Positions 17,411 through 27,978 of a stretch of DNA of 64,000 nucleotides are shown here, in pieces. Within the stretch, counting starts at the first letter, position 1, and each line of letters starts with the position of its first letter. The notes below the pieces were generated by a model. That model did not search any database. It worked only from the letters and a program-made list of their open reading frames with translations, and was not told where the DNA came from. The translations under genes were made by a program, and so were the position numbers. The stretch comes from Mesorhizobium huakuii. GTDB lineage: Bacteria; Pseudomonadota; Alphaproteobacteria; Rhizobiales; Rhizobiaceae. Where the stretch lies: positions 3,406,001-3,470,000 of the forward strand of contig NZ_CP050296.1 in NCBI RefSeq assembly GCF_014189455.1, given 5' to 3'.

Positions 17411-20400
17411 GCCTCCCCTCCCTCGTCGCCGGCGTCGCCGCCGGCCGACCATTCGAGGACACGGGCGAGGTGGTCGTAGTCGCCATCGGTCTCGCCCTCA
17501 CGAAACGGCAGCGCGCGCGACAGATAGCCGGTCTGCGGGTCGGCATAGTGGATCAAAAGCTTTTCCAGCCGTGCCCACGCCTCTTCGGCAAGATCGGCGG
17601 CGGTTTGCGGCTGGCGGTTGTGCTCGAGAATGGACTCCTCGAACACCTCGCCATTCGGCTTCAGCCTGATGAAGGCCAGTTGCGATGGCTCGCGCGCGCC
17701 CAAATCCTTGAAGGCGCCGCGCCGCAGCAGCGCGCCTTCAAGCGCCAGCTGCGGCGCCAGCAGCGTGTGCGCCTGTGCCTTCGAGGGCGAGGAGCCGGTC
17801 TTGTAGTCCAGTATGTCGGCCATGCCGCCGGCCAGCAAATCGACGCGGTCGGCGTAGCCGGACAGCGTCACGCCGGACTGGCCGACAACGGTCTTTCCCG
17901 CACGCTCCTCGGCATGGCGCCGGACCACCGCATCGGCGCGCGTGCGCTCCCATTCGACGATGTTGGCGGCGAGTTTTTCGAAGCGCGGCCACCACACCGC
18001 TTCGACATCGGCCGGAAGGGCGGCGTCGGCAAAGCAGGCACGGCCGGCGGCGATGAGGCCGGCCAGTGCATCGGGCGCGCGCGGATCGGCAACGCGCGAC
18101 GAGAACAGGTGCAGGATGGCGTGGAACAGCGTGCCGCGTTCGGCGGCACCGGGATCGCGGATCAACGGGTCAAGCGGCATCAGGCCGAGGATCCGTCTGG
18201 CATAGACGGCGTAGGGATCGCGGCGCAAAGTTTCGATCTCGGTGACCGAGAAATGCGTTGGGCGCACCGCCAATGGCGGCTTCGGTTGCGGTCGCGGCGC
18301 GAAATCCTGCTTCGGTGCGGTATCGAGCGTGCGTGCCCATGCGAGCAGCTCGTCGCCACGCCGGCGCAAAGCTGCCGCCTGGTCGTTGCCGATGAAGGTG
18401 AGCAGCCGCTGCAACCAGCGTGACGGCACGGCCGGTGCGTCGCCGGAACGCGCCGAGCGGGCCAGCACGACATGTCTCGCGCCCATCGCCATCTGGAAAT
18501 CATGCGCGGCGAGGCCGATGCGCCGCTCCGGCGGCTCGAGATCGATGCCGGTTTTCATCAGCCGCGACATGAAGCGGTCGCTCTCCGGCTTGCGCGGCCA
18601 GACACCTTCGTTGAGCCCGCCGATGACCAGCGTGTCGACATCCTGCAACCGCGCTTCCAGCGCGCCCCAGATGGCGATGTTCCTGTCCGTACCTTGCGCC
18701 GGTTTGACCGTCTCGGGCGCGATCAGCGCGTCCATCACATCGGGCCATTCGCTGGCAGCAAAGACAGCGGCGCCGATGCCGCGACCAGCCCGCGCAGCAG
18801 TTCGGCGAGTTTTTCACCGGCGTCACCGGCATAGAGGTCGCCCAGGCCGCCATCGGCGGAACGGCCGAGGTTCTCCAAGGCCACAACGCTGGCTTTGACC
18901 AGCGCGGCAAAGCCGGCATCCGTCTGGACGCGAAACGCCGAAAGCGGCGCCAACGCTTGGGTGAGACGTTCGAGCAAATTCCGCGCATCTTCGATGGAGC
19001 GCACGGTGAGACGGGAAAACCAGAAGGGCGGCCGGCTGTCGCCGCCGAGGCCGGTGAGCCGGGCCTCGAACAAGTCCGGCAGCGAAACGATGTCGGGGCG
19101 GCCGGTGCCGCCGCGCAGCGCCACCAGTTCGACCAGCTCCGCAGCGTGGCGCACAGCGGCGCGTTCGAGGCCGAGGCCGAGCAGCGGGTGCTTGAGCAGC
19201 GACAAAAGGCCGACGGGATCGCCCGGCCGGAACACTGCTTCGAGCGCCAGCCGGAGCAGGCTGGCCGCCGGGCTGTTGGCGAGCGGCGTGCCGCCGGAAT
19301 CGTCGGCAACGACGCCAAAGCGCTTGAGTTCGACCGAGACACGCCGCGCCAGCGCGCGGTCGCCCGTGACGAGAGCCGCCCTCTGGCCGGGCTGTTCGAC
19401 CGCTTGCTTGAGCGCGACGGCGATGGCGACGGCTTCGTCGCGTTCGCTCGCCGCCTCAAGCAGCGTCACCTCGGCAAAGGCGCCGGCAATGTCGGACGCT
19501 GAAAACCCGCTGCGCGTCTCGGCCCACAATTCGGTGGTCTCGGCCGGCCGCAGCGCCTCGCCGACAAGGGCGGCGCGTCGCGCCAGCCGCGGCTCGGCCG
19601 CGCCGACCTCCTCGACATCCGAGCGCAGCACGCCGATCTTGCCGATCAGCCGGGCCAAGCCATATTGCGGGTGGCCAAGCACGGCCGGGCGTGCGCCGGG
19701 GGCGACCAGTGCCTGGAAGGAGGCTTCGTCCAGCGTCCGGTCGAGCCCGGGCAGCACGATGGCGCCGCCGGGCAAGCGGGCGATCGCGGCAAGCAGCTCC
19801 GCCGTGGCTGGGATGGAGCCGGTGGACCCGGCGGCGATGACCGGTCCGGCAGGCGGATTGCGCCGCAGCCGCGCCGCTTCGGAGCGGATCAGCGCGCTGC
19901 GATGCGCGGCCGGATTGGAGCGGTCGCTCTCCCGGAGGAATTTCGGCCAGGCATCGGTGACGATGCCGAGGAATTCGAGCGTCACCTGCCACCAGCCGGC
20001 AAGGTTGCCGGTCACCAGATCGGCAAGCTTGGCCCAGTCGGTGCCTTCCGTCTCGATCTCATCCATCAGCCCGGCGAGATCGCGCGCCAGCCAGATCGCG
20101 TCGGCGGTGGAGGCGGGGATGACGATTTCCTCGGCGAAGAGCTTCGCCACATGCTCCGGCAGCCGGCGTTTCCACGCGCGTACCAGTGGCGTCAGCAGCA
20201 GCAGGCGTTCGGTTGCGGAAATCGGTGGCGCGAGATCGATCGCCGCCGCCGGCTCGGCGTCGAACGCGGCCTCATCCTCGTCGAACTCGCCGAGCGGACG
20301 GATGACCGGCAGGATCGCCGAACCGCCGCCGCCGCGTGCCTTCAAACTGTCGACGAAGACACCGCGCAAGGCGCGCGCGGCGCGGCGCGTCGGCACATAG

Positions 20401-20539
20401 ATGGTGACATCGGCGAGAGCGAGCGGATCGCCGTCGAAACGAAATCCCGGGACCAGGCGACCGGCAAGCAGCGCCTCGGCCAGCGTCGGCAGAAACGGCG
20501 CTCCGGGGGAATCGAGAAAACGCGGCTGGAGCCGCTCAT
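17407..20539 (-). pseudogene. addB: AddB, alphaproteobacterial type, interrupted by two frameshifts
   Basis: Partner of AddA. Three collinear pieces make one AddB. The true start ATG (20537-20539) overlaps the murU stop and reads MSGSSRVFSIPP. The frame breaks at 20501-20510, where one base is missing from a CTCC-GGGGG run. The second piece runs APFLPTLAEALLAG to the region near 18770, where the frame breaks again before AAVFAASEWPDVMDALI. The third piece carries the C-terminal nuclease motifs SGYADRVD and ILDYKTGSS. Correcting both gives about 1044 residues, normal for the family. Whether this is real inactivation or base-calling error cannot be decided here. Confidence 0.88.
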
Positions 20540-21264
20540 TGCATCTCGGCTAGCGCGCCGGCGACCGCTGCTTCCGCCTGCGGGATGGCATCGGGCGTGC
20601 CGACGGTGATCCAGTGGCCGTGCATCGGCATGCCGAACAGCCGGCCGGCGGCGATGGCTTTATCGAAATAGGCGTTGAGCGAATGCGGTTCGGCCGATGC
20701 GTCCGCGAACAGGCGCGGATGGATGATCGCCGCACCGGCATAGATCAGGCCCGCCGGATCGCCTTTTGAACGCCGCAAGGCACCATCCGGCGCAACCAGG
20801 AAGTCGGTTGACCCGCAGTGTCCTGTCGCCTGATGGAGATCCGCCAGCATCAGCAGAATATCCATTTTCGCGGCGTCCCACGCAAGGGCGAGCCGCCCGA
20901 GATTGAGCGGGCCGTGGTCGATCCAGAAGGTGTCGGCGTTGAGGATGTAGAAGGGCTTTTGACCCAGCTCCGGCAGCGCCTTGACGATGCCGCCAGCGGA
21001 ATCGAGCAGCCGGTCGCTCTCATCGGAAATGATGATGCGGGGCACATGGCGCGCCGCGACATGGGCGACGATCTGTTGGGGAAGATAGTGGACGTTGACC
21101 ACGGCCTTGGCGACGCCGGCGGCGGCGAGGCTGTCGAGGCCCCAGTCGAGCAAGGTCTTGCCAGCGATCCTGACCAGCGGCTTGGGGATCGTATCGGTGA
21201 TCGGCCGCATGCGCTTGCCAAGCCCGGCGGCGAGCACGATGGCGGTGTCCGGTCTTGCTGTCAC
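20536..21264 (-). CDS. murU: nucleotidyltransferase, MurU-type (MurNAc-1-P uridylyltransferase)
   Basis: 242 residues with the sugar-nucleotidyltransferase signature LAAGLGKRMRPITDTIPKPL and ILNADTFW. MurU makes UDP-MurNAc from MurNAc-1-phosphate in the peptidoglycan-recycling bypass known from Pseudomonas. The kinase that supplies MurNAc-1-P is AmgK, and here the immediately upstream gene is the TsaE-AmgK fusion, with a GTGA overlap. That neighbour is the main reason for the specific name. The start codon is GTG at 21264. Confidence 0.85.
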   Translation of the reverse strand: MTARPDTAIVLAAGLGKRMRPITDTIPKPLVRIAGKTLLDWGLDSLAAAGVAKAVVNVHYLPQQIVAHVAARHVPRIIISDESDRLLDSAGGIVKALPELGQKPFYILNADTFWIDHGPLNLGRLALAWDAAKMDILLMLADLHQATGHCGSTDFLVAPDGALRRSKGDPAGLIYAGAAIIHPRLFADASAEPHSLNAYFDKAIAAGRLFGMPMHGHWITVGTPDAIPQAEAAVAGALAEMQ

Positions 21265-22773
21265 AGCGTTCGTTCCTCAAGCAAGCCGTGCGTATTGTAG
21301 AAATCCCGCAGGCTGGCAAGCGCCGGGTGGGACAGCGCCCGACGCAGATAGTCGCGGATGCGCGGCAGGTGCTTCAAATAATAAGGTTTACCGTCGCGTT
21401 TTTCGAGGCGCACGAAAATGCCGAGGATCTTGGGAATTGCGCTGCGCGGCCATGATTGCATAGGCCTCCACGAAGCTTGCTTCGTCGAAAGCGCCGGCTG
21501 CATGACGCGCCGCGACATAGGCATCCAGCGTCTGCTTTTCGATCTCAGGCGCTATGGTGACGCGGGCGTCCATGGCGAGCGAAGCGACGTCATAGGCTGA
21601 GGGCCCGATCAGAGCGTCCTGGAAGTCGACGATGCCCAGCCGGTCATGGCCGGCGCGCTCGCCACGCCAGATGATGTTCGGCGAATGGAAGTCGCGTAGC
21701 ATCAGCGTGTATTCGCTGCCTTGCAGCCGGTCGAAAAGCGCGTTCCATTCCCTGGCGTAGCCAATGCGCAGATCGTCGCTGGCCGGGCCGCCCGATATCG
21801 CCGGCACATACCAGTCGACCAGCAGATCGGCTTCGATCATCATCGCATCGCGGTCGAAGGGCGGCACGTCGTGGAACCTGCCCGGGCCGGCTTCCAGGTG
21901 CTGCCGCCAGGTCTTACCATGCATCATGGCTAGCAGTTCGGCCGCCGCCGCATAGCGCTCGGCCACCGGCTCGCCGTCCTTGCCGAGAAACCCTTCGGAG
22001 CCGAGATGTTCGATGAGCAGGAAGCCTTGGTCCTGGTCCTCGGCATGGATTTCCGGAACGCTGACACCGCCGGCCTTCAAGGCGCAGTCGATCGCGATGA
22101 AAGCCGAGACCGACTGGGCAGTGTGGGCGATGACCGCATAGGGTTTGCCGCCGCGCACGGGCTGGCCGAGCACTAGCCGCGGCGAGTTCATCAGCACGCG
22201 CGGCTCCTGGCCGGCAAGCGTCACGATCTCATAGGAGCGGGCGGAGGCGTCGCCGATGAAATGGCGCCGCCTCGCTTCGCCCCAGCCGGCAGTCTCGAGG
22301 AAACCGCGCATCGCCAGCGACCGCGCCGCGCGGTCGAAGGCTGGCCCTTGTCCCGACAGCCGGGCCAGCCGGCCCTCGCCATGCTGGACGAGTTCGATCG
22401 AAAGCGTCGTCTTCGGCAGATAGCTTTCGGCCCGCTCAGGCCATTCGACCAGAGCGGCACCTTGCGTCAGCGCTTCGTCGAAGCCGAGTTCGTCGAGCTC
22501 GGCTGCCGAGGCCAGGCGGTAGAGGTCGAAATGGTGCACCGGAATGCGCGTGTCGTAGCTCTGCACCAGGGTGAAGGTCGGGCTCGGCACGTCGAGGCCG
22601 GCATCGTCCGCCAGCGCTCGGATCAGCGCCCGCGCCAATGTCGATTTGCCGGCGCCGAGATCGCCCTTGAGCGCCAGCACGTCGCCGGCACGCAGGGACA
22701 GCGCCAGATCCTCGCCCAGCCGCGAGGTCTGTGTCTCATCCGCGAGCAAACGCTCCAGCACGGGTCCCGTCAT
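21261..22773 (-). pseudogene. TsaE / AmgK-like phosphotransferase fusion, frameshifted near the 3' end
   Basis: The N-terminal ~150 residues are TsaE, the ATPase for tRNA t6A37 modification, with P-loop GDLGAGKSTLARAL and TFTLVQSY. The rest is an aminoglycoside-phosphotransferase-fold kinase with catalytic loop LMLRDFHSPNIIW and metal site GIVDFQDA, like AmgK, which phosphorylates MurNAc/GlcNAc. The long frame ends early after MAAQRNSQDP. A one-base shift at 21431-21436 (CCC in place of the expected CC) restores KILGIFVRLEKRDGKPYYL to EERTL, which overlaps murU. About 45 C-terminal residues are affected, not the active site, so the product may be partly functional. Confidence 0.85.
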
Positions 22774-22781
22774 CGAGCGCG

Positions 22782-25337
22782 CTACTCGGCCGCGGCGCGA
22801 ATGCCCGGCATGTCGGGGAAGGTGCAGATGACGGTGGTGCCCTTGTCCTTGCCGGTTTCGATGCGAACGTGGCCGCCATGCAGTTCGACGAAGCTCTTGA
22901 CGATCGACAGGCCGAGCCCGGCGCCGCGCCGGCGGCCGCCATTGGTGCGCGGTTCGAAGCGGCGGAACACTGAATCGAGCACATCCGGCGGCATGCCTGG
23001 ACCGTCGTCATGAACCGAGAACTCCACCCCGTCCGCCAGATGGCGGCAGGCGAGCCGGATGGTGCTGGCTTCCGGTGCGTAATTGGCGGCGTTGCTGAGC
23101 AGATTGTAGAGGATCTGCCGGATGCGGGTCTCGTCGCCGTGGAACGTCTTCGGCGCAGCGGCGGCATCGACCTCGAGCCGGATCGAATGTTCCTGCAGCC
23201 GGTCGGCGACGAGTTCCGCTGCCGCCGCGATGGTGCGGTCGACATGCACCTCGGAAATGTCGAGCTGCATGATGCCGGCATCGACGGTCGCGAGGTCGAG
23301 TATGTCGTTGACGATGGTCAGCAGCACCGAGGAGGATGAGCTGACATGCTCGACATATTCGCGCTGCTTTTGATTCAGTGGTCCGGTCGTCGGCACGGAA
23401 AGCAGTTCGGTGAAGCCGATGATGTTGGTCAGCGGCGAACGCAGCTCGTAGGACACGTGCTGGACGAAGTCGTTCTTGAGCTGGTCGGACTTTTCCAGCG
23501 CCTCGTTCTTGTCCTTCAGCGCGCGTTCGACATTCACGCTGTCTGTGACGTCGACGAAAGTCATCATCACTTGCCCGTTGGGCAGCGGAATCACGGCGTA
23601 GCGCAGCACGATGCCATTGTTGAGCTCGGTCTGGCCGTGGCGTTCGCGGCGTTCGTCGTCGAAACCGGTAATGGCAGCGACGAAGCCGGGCCAGGGGCTG
23701 TCGACCGCCTGCCTGTCGCTGAGATCGCGGATCGTCGAGACGTGCACATTGGGCTTGGCGGCTTCCGTGCTCAGGCCCCACAGCGTGGCAAAAGCCGGGT
23801 TCGACAGGCGGAGCCGCCCATCGGGGCCGAACACCGCCACGCCTTCGGCGAGATTGTCGAGCGTTTCGCCCTGGACTCGCACCGCGGTGCGATAGCGGCT
23901 TTCCAGGTCCATCTTCTCGGTCAGGTTCTCGAAGACCCAGGTGACGCCGCCCTTGGGCTGCGGGTTGGCGACGACGCGGATGGTCTTCCCATCTGGCAGA
24001 TGCCACCAATGTTCCTGCGATTCCACCGCGCGGTAGGCGCCGAGCAGGCCTTCTTTCCAGCGGCGCCATTCGGGCTGCTCGGCGATCTTGCCTTCGCTGC
24101 GCAGCCGGTCGAGCAAAAGCGCATTGTCGGGCGCGCTGAGCAGGAAGCCAGAGTCCAGGCCCCACAGTTTCTGGAAGGCCTGGTTGAAGAAGCGCAGCTT
24201 CTCGTCAGTGTCGAAGATGGCGACCGCGGTGTTGAGCTGGTCGAGCGTGTCGGCATGGCTGCGCACCGTCCGCTCATATTCGCCGCGAATGGTCTCGATG
24301 GCGCTGGTGTCGCAGGCAAGCCCGGCCGAACCGTCCGGGCCGGCGAAGTCGGTCACCGCGAAGACGCGGCGGTCGCCTTCGATCACCGTGGAGAGCGATT
24401 GCTCGAAGACCGGATGCGATTTGTGCTGGGTGTCGATTGCCTCACGCGCCTGGCCGCCGAGGAATTCCTTGGCGTCGCGGACCGCGGCTTCCGCGCTTTC
24501 GGCTTCGACCGCGTCGGCATAGGCCCGGTTGACCCATTTCAGGCGCCCGTGCTCGTCGCGCAGCCATGCCGGCATCTTAAGCGCCTCGAGCAGGCCGATC
24601 ATCATGTCATGGTCGGCGGCCAGCCGCTGGTTGTCGATCTTTAGCCTGGCCTGGCTGCGCTGGGTCTCGGAAAGCGAGACAAACCGCACCAGTATATGCG
24701 CGGCGCTCTTGCGGCCATGCACCTCGAGCGGAGCGCCGGCCTGCGATTCGATGACCAGGTCGAAGGGCCGGGCCTTTTCGCGCAAGCCCGCGATGGCATG
24801 CTCGAGCGCCGCCGCCGAGCGCGGCATCAGCCAGCGGCCGAAGGCCAGAAATGCCGCCCGCTCCTCGGGCGCTCCGCTTTCGACCGGCAATGTGCCGATG
24901 AGTTCGGGTTTCTTGTTTTCCGAAGCCCAGACGACCACACGCTGGTCGCGCAGATTGAGCAGCGCTTCCGAACGGCGCAGTGCCGCGTTGACGTCGGCGA
25001 CGCGGCTTCTCAGTTCGACATTTTCCGCCGAGGTACGAGCCCGTTCGCGGATGAGAACGATGGCCGACAGAAGCGCCGCGCCCGTCACGCCGACGAACAC
25101 CGCAAGCTGCATGACCTCGACTGTGCTGATCGACAGGCCGGCGGTCGCGACAGTGGCGTTCTCGGCATGCGCCACGGCGCTGGCCAGCGGATAGGCAAGT
25201 GCTGAACTGGCCAGGAACAGTCCCGCACGGGCACGCCATGAAAGGCGCCCGCCCTGGGTGGCTGAGCCGATCGGCCCCGAATCGTCGTGGCCGCCGGAAA
25301 CGGCCGATCCCGCTCCGTGCGGGTTTTGCCCCGGCAT
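22782..25337 (-). CDS. divL: DivL-type PAS sensor pseudokinase
   Basis: 851 residues: an N-terminal hydrophobic region (about 40-100), several PAS-like segments (about 240-600), a dimerisation helix and a HATPase domain (NLLSNAANYA, DDGPGMPP, GAGLGLSIVKSFV). The H-box reads QHVSYELRSPLTNIIGF, with Tyr (about residue 630) in place of the phospho-acceptor His. That substitution is the hallmark of Caulobacter DivL, which controls CckA and CtrA in the cell cycle. GGAGAGG precedes the ATG at 25337. A TTG 30 nt upstream is less likely. The fusion kinase gene starts 8 nt after its stop. Confidence 0.85.
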   Translation of the reverse strand: MPGQNPHGAGSAVSGGHDDSGPIGSATQGGRLSWRARAGLFLASSALAYPLASAVAHAENATVATAGLSISTVEVMQLAVFVGVTGAALLSAIVLIRERARTSAENVELRSRVADVNAALRRSEALLNLRDQRVVVWASENKKPELIGTLPVESGAPEERAAFLAFGRWLMPRSAAALEHAIAGLREKARPFDLVIESQAGAPLEVHGRKSAAHILVRFVSLSETQRSQARLKIDNQRLAADHDMMIGLLEALKMPAWLRDEHGRLKWVNRAYADAVEAESAEAAVRDAKEFLGGQAREAIDTQHKSHPVFEQSLSTVIEGDRRVFAVTDFAGPDGSAGLACDTSAIETIRGEYERTVRSHADTLDQLNTAVAIFDTDEKLRFFNQAFQKLWGLDSGFLLSAPDNALLLDRLRSEGKIAEQPEWRRWKEGLLGAYRAVESQEHWWHLPDGKTIRVVANPQPKGGVTWVFENLTEKMDLESRYRTAVRVQGETLDNLAEGVAVFGPDGRLRLSNPAFATLWGLSTEAAKPNVHVSTIRDLSDRQAVDSPWPGFVAAITGFDDERRERHGQTELNNGIVLRYAVIPLPNGQVMMTFVDVTDSVNVERALKDKNEALEKSDQLKNDFVQHVSYELRSPLTNIIGFTELLSVPTTGPLNQKQREYVEHVSSSSSVLLTIVNDILDLATVDAGIMQLDISEVHVDRTIAAAAELVADRLQEHSIRLEVDAAAAPKTFHGDETRIRQILYNLLSNAANYAPEASTIRLACRHLADGVEFSVHDDGPGMPPDVLDSVFRRFEPRTNGGRRRGAGLGLSIVKSFVELHGGHVRIETGKDKGTTVICTFPDMPGIRAAAE

Positions 25338-25470
25338 GTCTTGGTCCTCTCCGCCGCCTGAATGCAAGACCGCCCTGAAACGCGCCTCTCTGATCCCCTC
25401 TCGGGCCGGAAGCGTCGCGAATCACCTGACAATAAACCCTCGCCGAATCGCCGTGAAGGCTGATCGCGCG

Positions 25471-25506
25471 CAAAAATAAAGCCGGGCGAAAAGTCAATCG
25501 CCCGGC
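25471..25506 (-). terminator. terminator of ahcY
   Basis: Minus strand: GCCGGGCG / CGCCCGGC perfect 8-bp stem with a 10-nt loop, then TTTATTTTTG. It separates ahcY from divL. Confidence 0.85.
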
Positions 25507-25536
25507 CTCAATATCTGGTAGTAAATTTAGCTTTGG

Positions 25537-26937
25537 TTAATAGCGGTAGTGTTCCGGCTTGAACGGACCCTGCGGCGTGACGCCGATATAGGCGGCCTGC
25601 TCACCCGACAGTTCGGTCAGGCGGGCGCCGAGCTTGTCGAGGTGCAGGCGCGCGACCTTCTCGTCGAGATGCTTGGGCAGGACATAGACCTGGTTCTGGT
25701 ACTGCTCGCCCTTGCTGAACAGCTCGATCTGGGCCAGCACCTGGTTGGTGAAGGATGCCGACATGACGAAGCTCGGATGGCCGGTGGCGTTGCCGAGATT
25801 GAGCAGGCGGCCTTCCGACAACAGGATCATCCGCTTGCCGTCCGGGAAGGTGATCATGTCGACCTGCGGCTTGACGTTGGTCCATTTCAGATTGCGCAGC
25901 GACGCCACCTGGATCTCGTTGTCGAAGTGGCCGATATTGCCGACGATCACCATGTCCTTCATCGACCGCATATGGTCGAGGGTGACGACATCCTTGTTGC
26001 CGGTGGTGGTGATGACGATGTCGGCGGTCGGAGCCGCGTCCTCCAGCGTGACGACCTCAAAGCCGTCCATGGCCGCCTGCAGGGCGCAGATCGGGTCGAC
26101 TTCGGTGACCTTGACGCGGGCGCCGGCGCCCTTGAGCGAGGCCGACGAGCCCTTGCCGACGTCGCCATAGCCGCAGACGACCGCGACCTTGCCGGCCATC
26201 ATCGTGTCGGTGCCGCGACGGATGCCGTCGACCAGCGATTCCTTGCAGCCATACTTGTTGTCGAACTTCGACTTGGTGACGGAATCGTTGACGTTGATCG
26301 CCGGGAAGGGCAGCAGGCCCTTCTTCTGCAGCTGGTAGAGCCGGTTGACGCCGGTGGTCGTCTCTTCGGTGACGCCGCGGATCGCAGCCTTCTGCTTGGT
26401 GAAGAAGCCGGGCGAAGCCTTCAGGCGCTTCTTGACCTGGGCATAGAAATATTCCTCTTCCTCGCTCTGCGGGTTGGACAGCACGTCTTCGCCGGCCTCG
26501 GCGCGGGCGCCGATCAGGATGTACATGGTGGCGTCGCCGCCATCATCGAGGATCATGTTGGACAGGCCGCCATCGGCCCACTGGAAGATCCGGTCGGTGT
26601 AGTCCCAATACTGTTCGAGGCTCTCGCCCTTGACGGCGAAGACCGGAATGCCGGCCTCGGCGATCGCCGCCGCCGCATGGTCCTGGGTCGAGAAGATGTT
26701 GCAGGAGGCCCAGCGGATATCGGCGCCGAGCGCCTTCAGCGTCTCGATCAGCACCGCGGTCTGGATGGTCATGTGCAGCGAGCCGGTGATGCGCGCGCCC
26801 TTGAGCGGCTTCTTGACGCCGAATTCCTCGCGGCAGGCCATCAGGCCGGGCATTTCGGTTTCGGCGATATCAAGTTCCTTGCGGCCCCAGCCGGCAAGCG
26901 AGATGTCGGCGACCACATAATCCTTGCTACCCGTCAT
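25537..26937 (-). CDS. ahcY: adenosylhomocysteinase
   Basis: Hydrolyses S-adenosylhomocysteine to adenosine and homocysteine, relieving inhibition of methyltransferases. 466 residues with [20 protein letters not shown], the NAD-binding loop [20 protein letters not shown] and the C-terminal KPEHYRY. A short palindrome in the upstream region (27063-27078) resembles operators of SAM-cycle regulators. Confidence 0.97.
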   Translation of the reverse strand: MTGSKDYVVADISLAGWGRKELDIAETEMPGLMACREEFGVKKPLKGARITGSLHMTIQTAVLIETLKALGADIRWASCNIFSTQDHAAAAIAEAGIPVFAVKGESLEQYWDYTDRIFQWADGGLSNMILDDGGDATMYILIGARAEAGEDVLSNPQSEEEEYFYAQVKKRLKASPGFFTKQKAAIRGVTEETTTGVNRLYQLQKKGLLPFPAINVNDSVTKSKFDNKYGCKESLVDGIRRGTDTMMAGKVAVVCGYGDVGKGSSASLKGAGARVKVTEVDPICALQAAMDGFEVVTLEDAAPTADIVITTTGNKDVVTLDHMRSMKDMVIVGNIGHFDNEIQVASLRNLKWTNVKPQVDMITFPDGKRMILLSEGRLLNLGNATGHPSFVMSASFTNQVLAQIELFSKGEQYQNQVYVLPKHLDEKVARLHLDKLGARLTELSGEQAAYIGVTPQGPFKPEHYRY

Positions 26938-27057
26938 GGCAGTGCTCCGTGCGATTTGATGTGCTTGCGAATTGGTTGCGGATGCGCCCGCGCCGGTCGG
27001 CGCGTCGAAGGGCGCGAATTGCCGGCCTGACTAGCAGATCGGTGTCGAGACGACAAT

Positions 27058-27081
27058 GGGATATAAAGAAATCTTTATCCC
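27058..27081 (-). promoter_or_regulatory. palindromic operator upstream of ahcY (SahR-like)
   Basis: ATAAAGA-AA-TCTTTAT (27063-27078) is a perfect 7-bp inverted repeat, extended to near symmetry by GGGAT / ATCCC. From memory, similar sites occur upstream of SAM-cycle genes in alphaproteobacteria and are bound by the ArsR-family regulator SahR. The assignment is an inference. Confidence 0.5.
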
Positions 27082-27119
27082 TGCATGTCCCGCAGGCATG
27101 CTTCGTGCGGCGTACGGGA

Positions 27120-27416
27120 TCAGCATTCCTCGCCGAAACGGGAGGCAACAAGCTGCTCCAGCGCGTCCATGACCTCGAGCGCCTCCGGCCCGCTGGCGGT
27201 GACGCGGATCGAGTAGCCCGGGCTGGCGGCAAGCATCATCAGGCCCATGATCGACGTGCCGCCGACCTTGAGGCCGTCCTTCTCGACATGCACCGAGGCG
27301 TCGAAGCCGCTGGCGAGCTGGACGAATTTCGCCGAGGCGCGTGCATGCAGGCCGCGCTGGTTGACGATCGGAAACTCCCGGACGATTTGGTCTTTTTCCG
27401 GGGATAGCGCGTTCAT
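27120..27416 (-). CDS. HPr-like phosphocarrier of the PTS-Ntr
   Basis: 98 residues with the phospho-acceptor His in NQRGLHARASAKFV and the regulatory Ser in GGTSIMGLMMLAAS. It accepts phosphate from EI-Ntr and passes it to EIIA proteins. In rhizobia this chain is regulatory rather than a sugar importer. The start overlaps the EIIA stop by 4 nt. The HprK-like kinase gene nearby would phosphorylate the Ser. Confidence 0.93.
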   Translation of the reverse strand: MNALSPEKDQIVREFPIVNQRGLHARASAKFVQLASGFDASVHVEKDGLKVGGTSIMGLMMLAASPGYSIRVTASGPEALEVMDALEQLVASRFGEEC

Positions 27417-27814
27417 TTGCTGCTCAGAAGCTGGCTGGCGACATTGATGTATTTGCGGCCGGCTGCCTGCGCCTCGTCGAGCGCGGCTGCCATGTTGTCG
27501 CCCTTGCGGATCGAGGACAGCTTGATGAGCATCGGCAGGTTCATGCCGGCGATCACCTCGGTGCGCCCGGACTCCATCACCGAAATGGCGAGGTTCGACG
27601 GCGTGCCGCCGAACATGTCGGTCAGCACGATGACGCCCGCTCCGGTATCGACACGGGCGACGGCGTCGACGATGTCGCGGCGACGCTGTTCCATATCGTC
27701 GTCGGCACCGATCGCCACGGTTTCGAAATTGTCTTGTGGCCCGACGACATGTTCGACGGCATGTCGGAACTCGGTGGCCAGTTGACCGTGCGTTACAAGC
27801 ACGAGTCCGATCAT
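27413..27814 (-). CDS. PTS EIIA, mannose family (ManX/PtsL-like)
   Basis: 133 residues with the phosphorylatable His in VLVTHGQLATEF and the MFGGTPSNLA segment typical of the mannose-class IIA domain. No IIB/IIC genes accompany it, which fits a regulatory output of PTS-Ntr rather than transport. It is followed by HPr with an overlap. Confidence 0.92.
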   Translation of the reverse strand: MIGLVLVTHGQLATEFRHAVEHVVGPQDNFETVAIGADDDMEQRRRDIVDAVARVDTGAGVIVLTDMFGGTPSNLAISVMESGRTEVIAGMNLPMLIKLSSIRKGDNMAAALDEAQAAGRKYINVASQLLSSK

Positions 27815-27978
27815 TCTTTGGTGGCTCCCGTCATCGCCGCTTCACAGGCGCATTTTATGCTCGCCAGCCATTCCAGGCGGCGGGAGCGCTATCTTGTCGA
27901 CGCGCGGCCCGTTGACAAGCCCAAAATTGCGCCGGCCCATGCCATTTTGACGCATTGCAGCAAAAAACTCTGACCGGA

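Noticed and set aside
14963..17479. 838-residue plus-strand frame opposite addA
   Set aside because: It is the antisense shadow of addA in a high-GC genome; no RBS or family features, and addA has all helicase motifs.
25549..27030. 493-residue plus-strand frame opposite ahcY
   Set aside because: Antisense shadow; ahcY is unambiguous.
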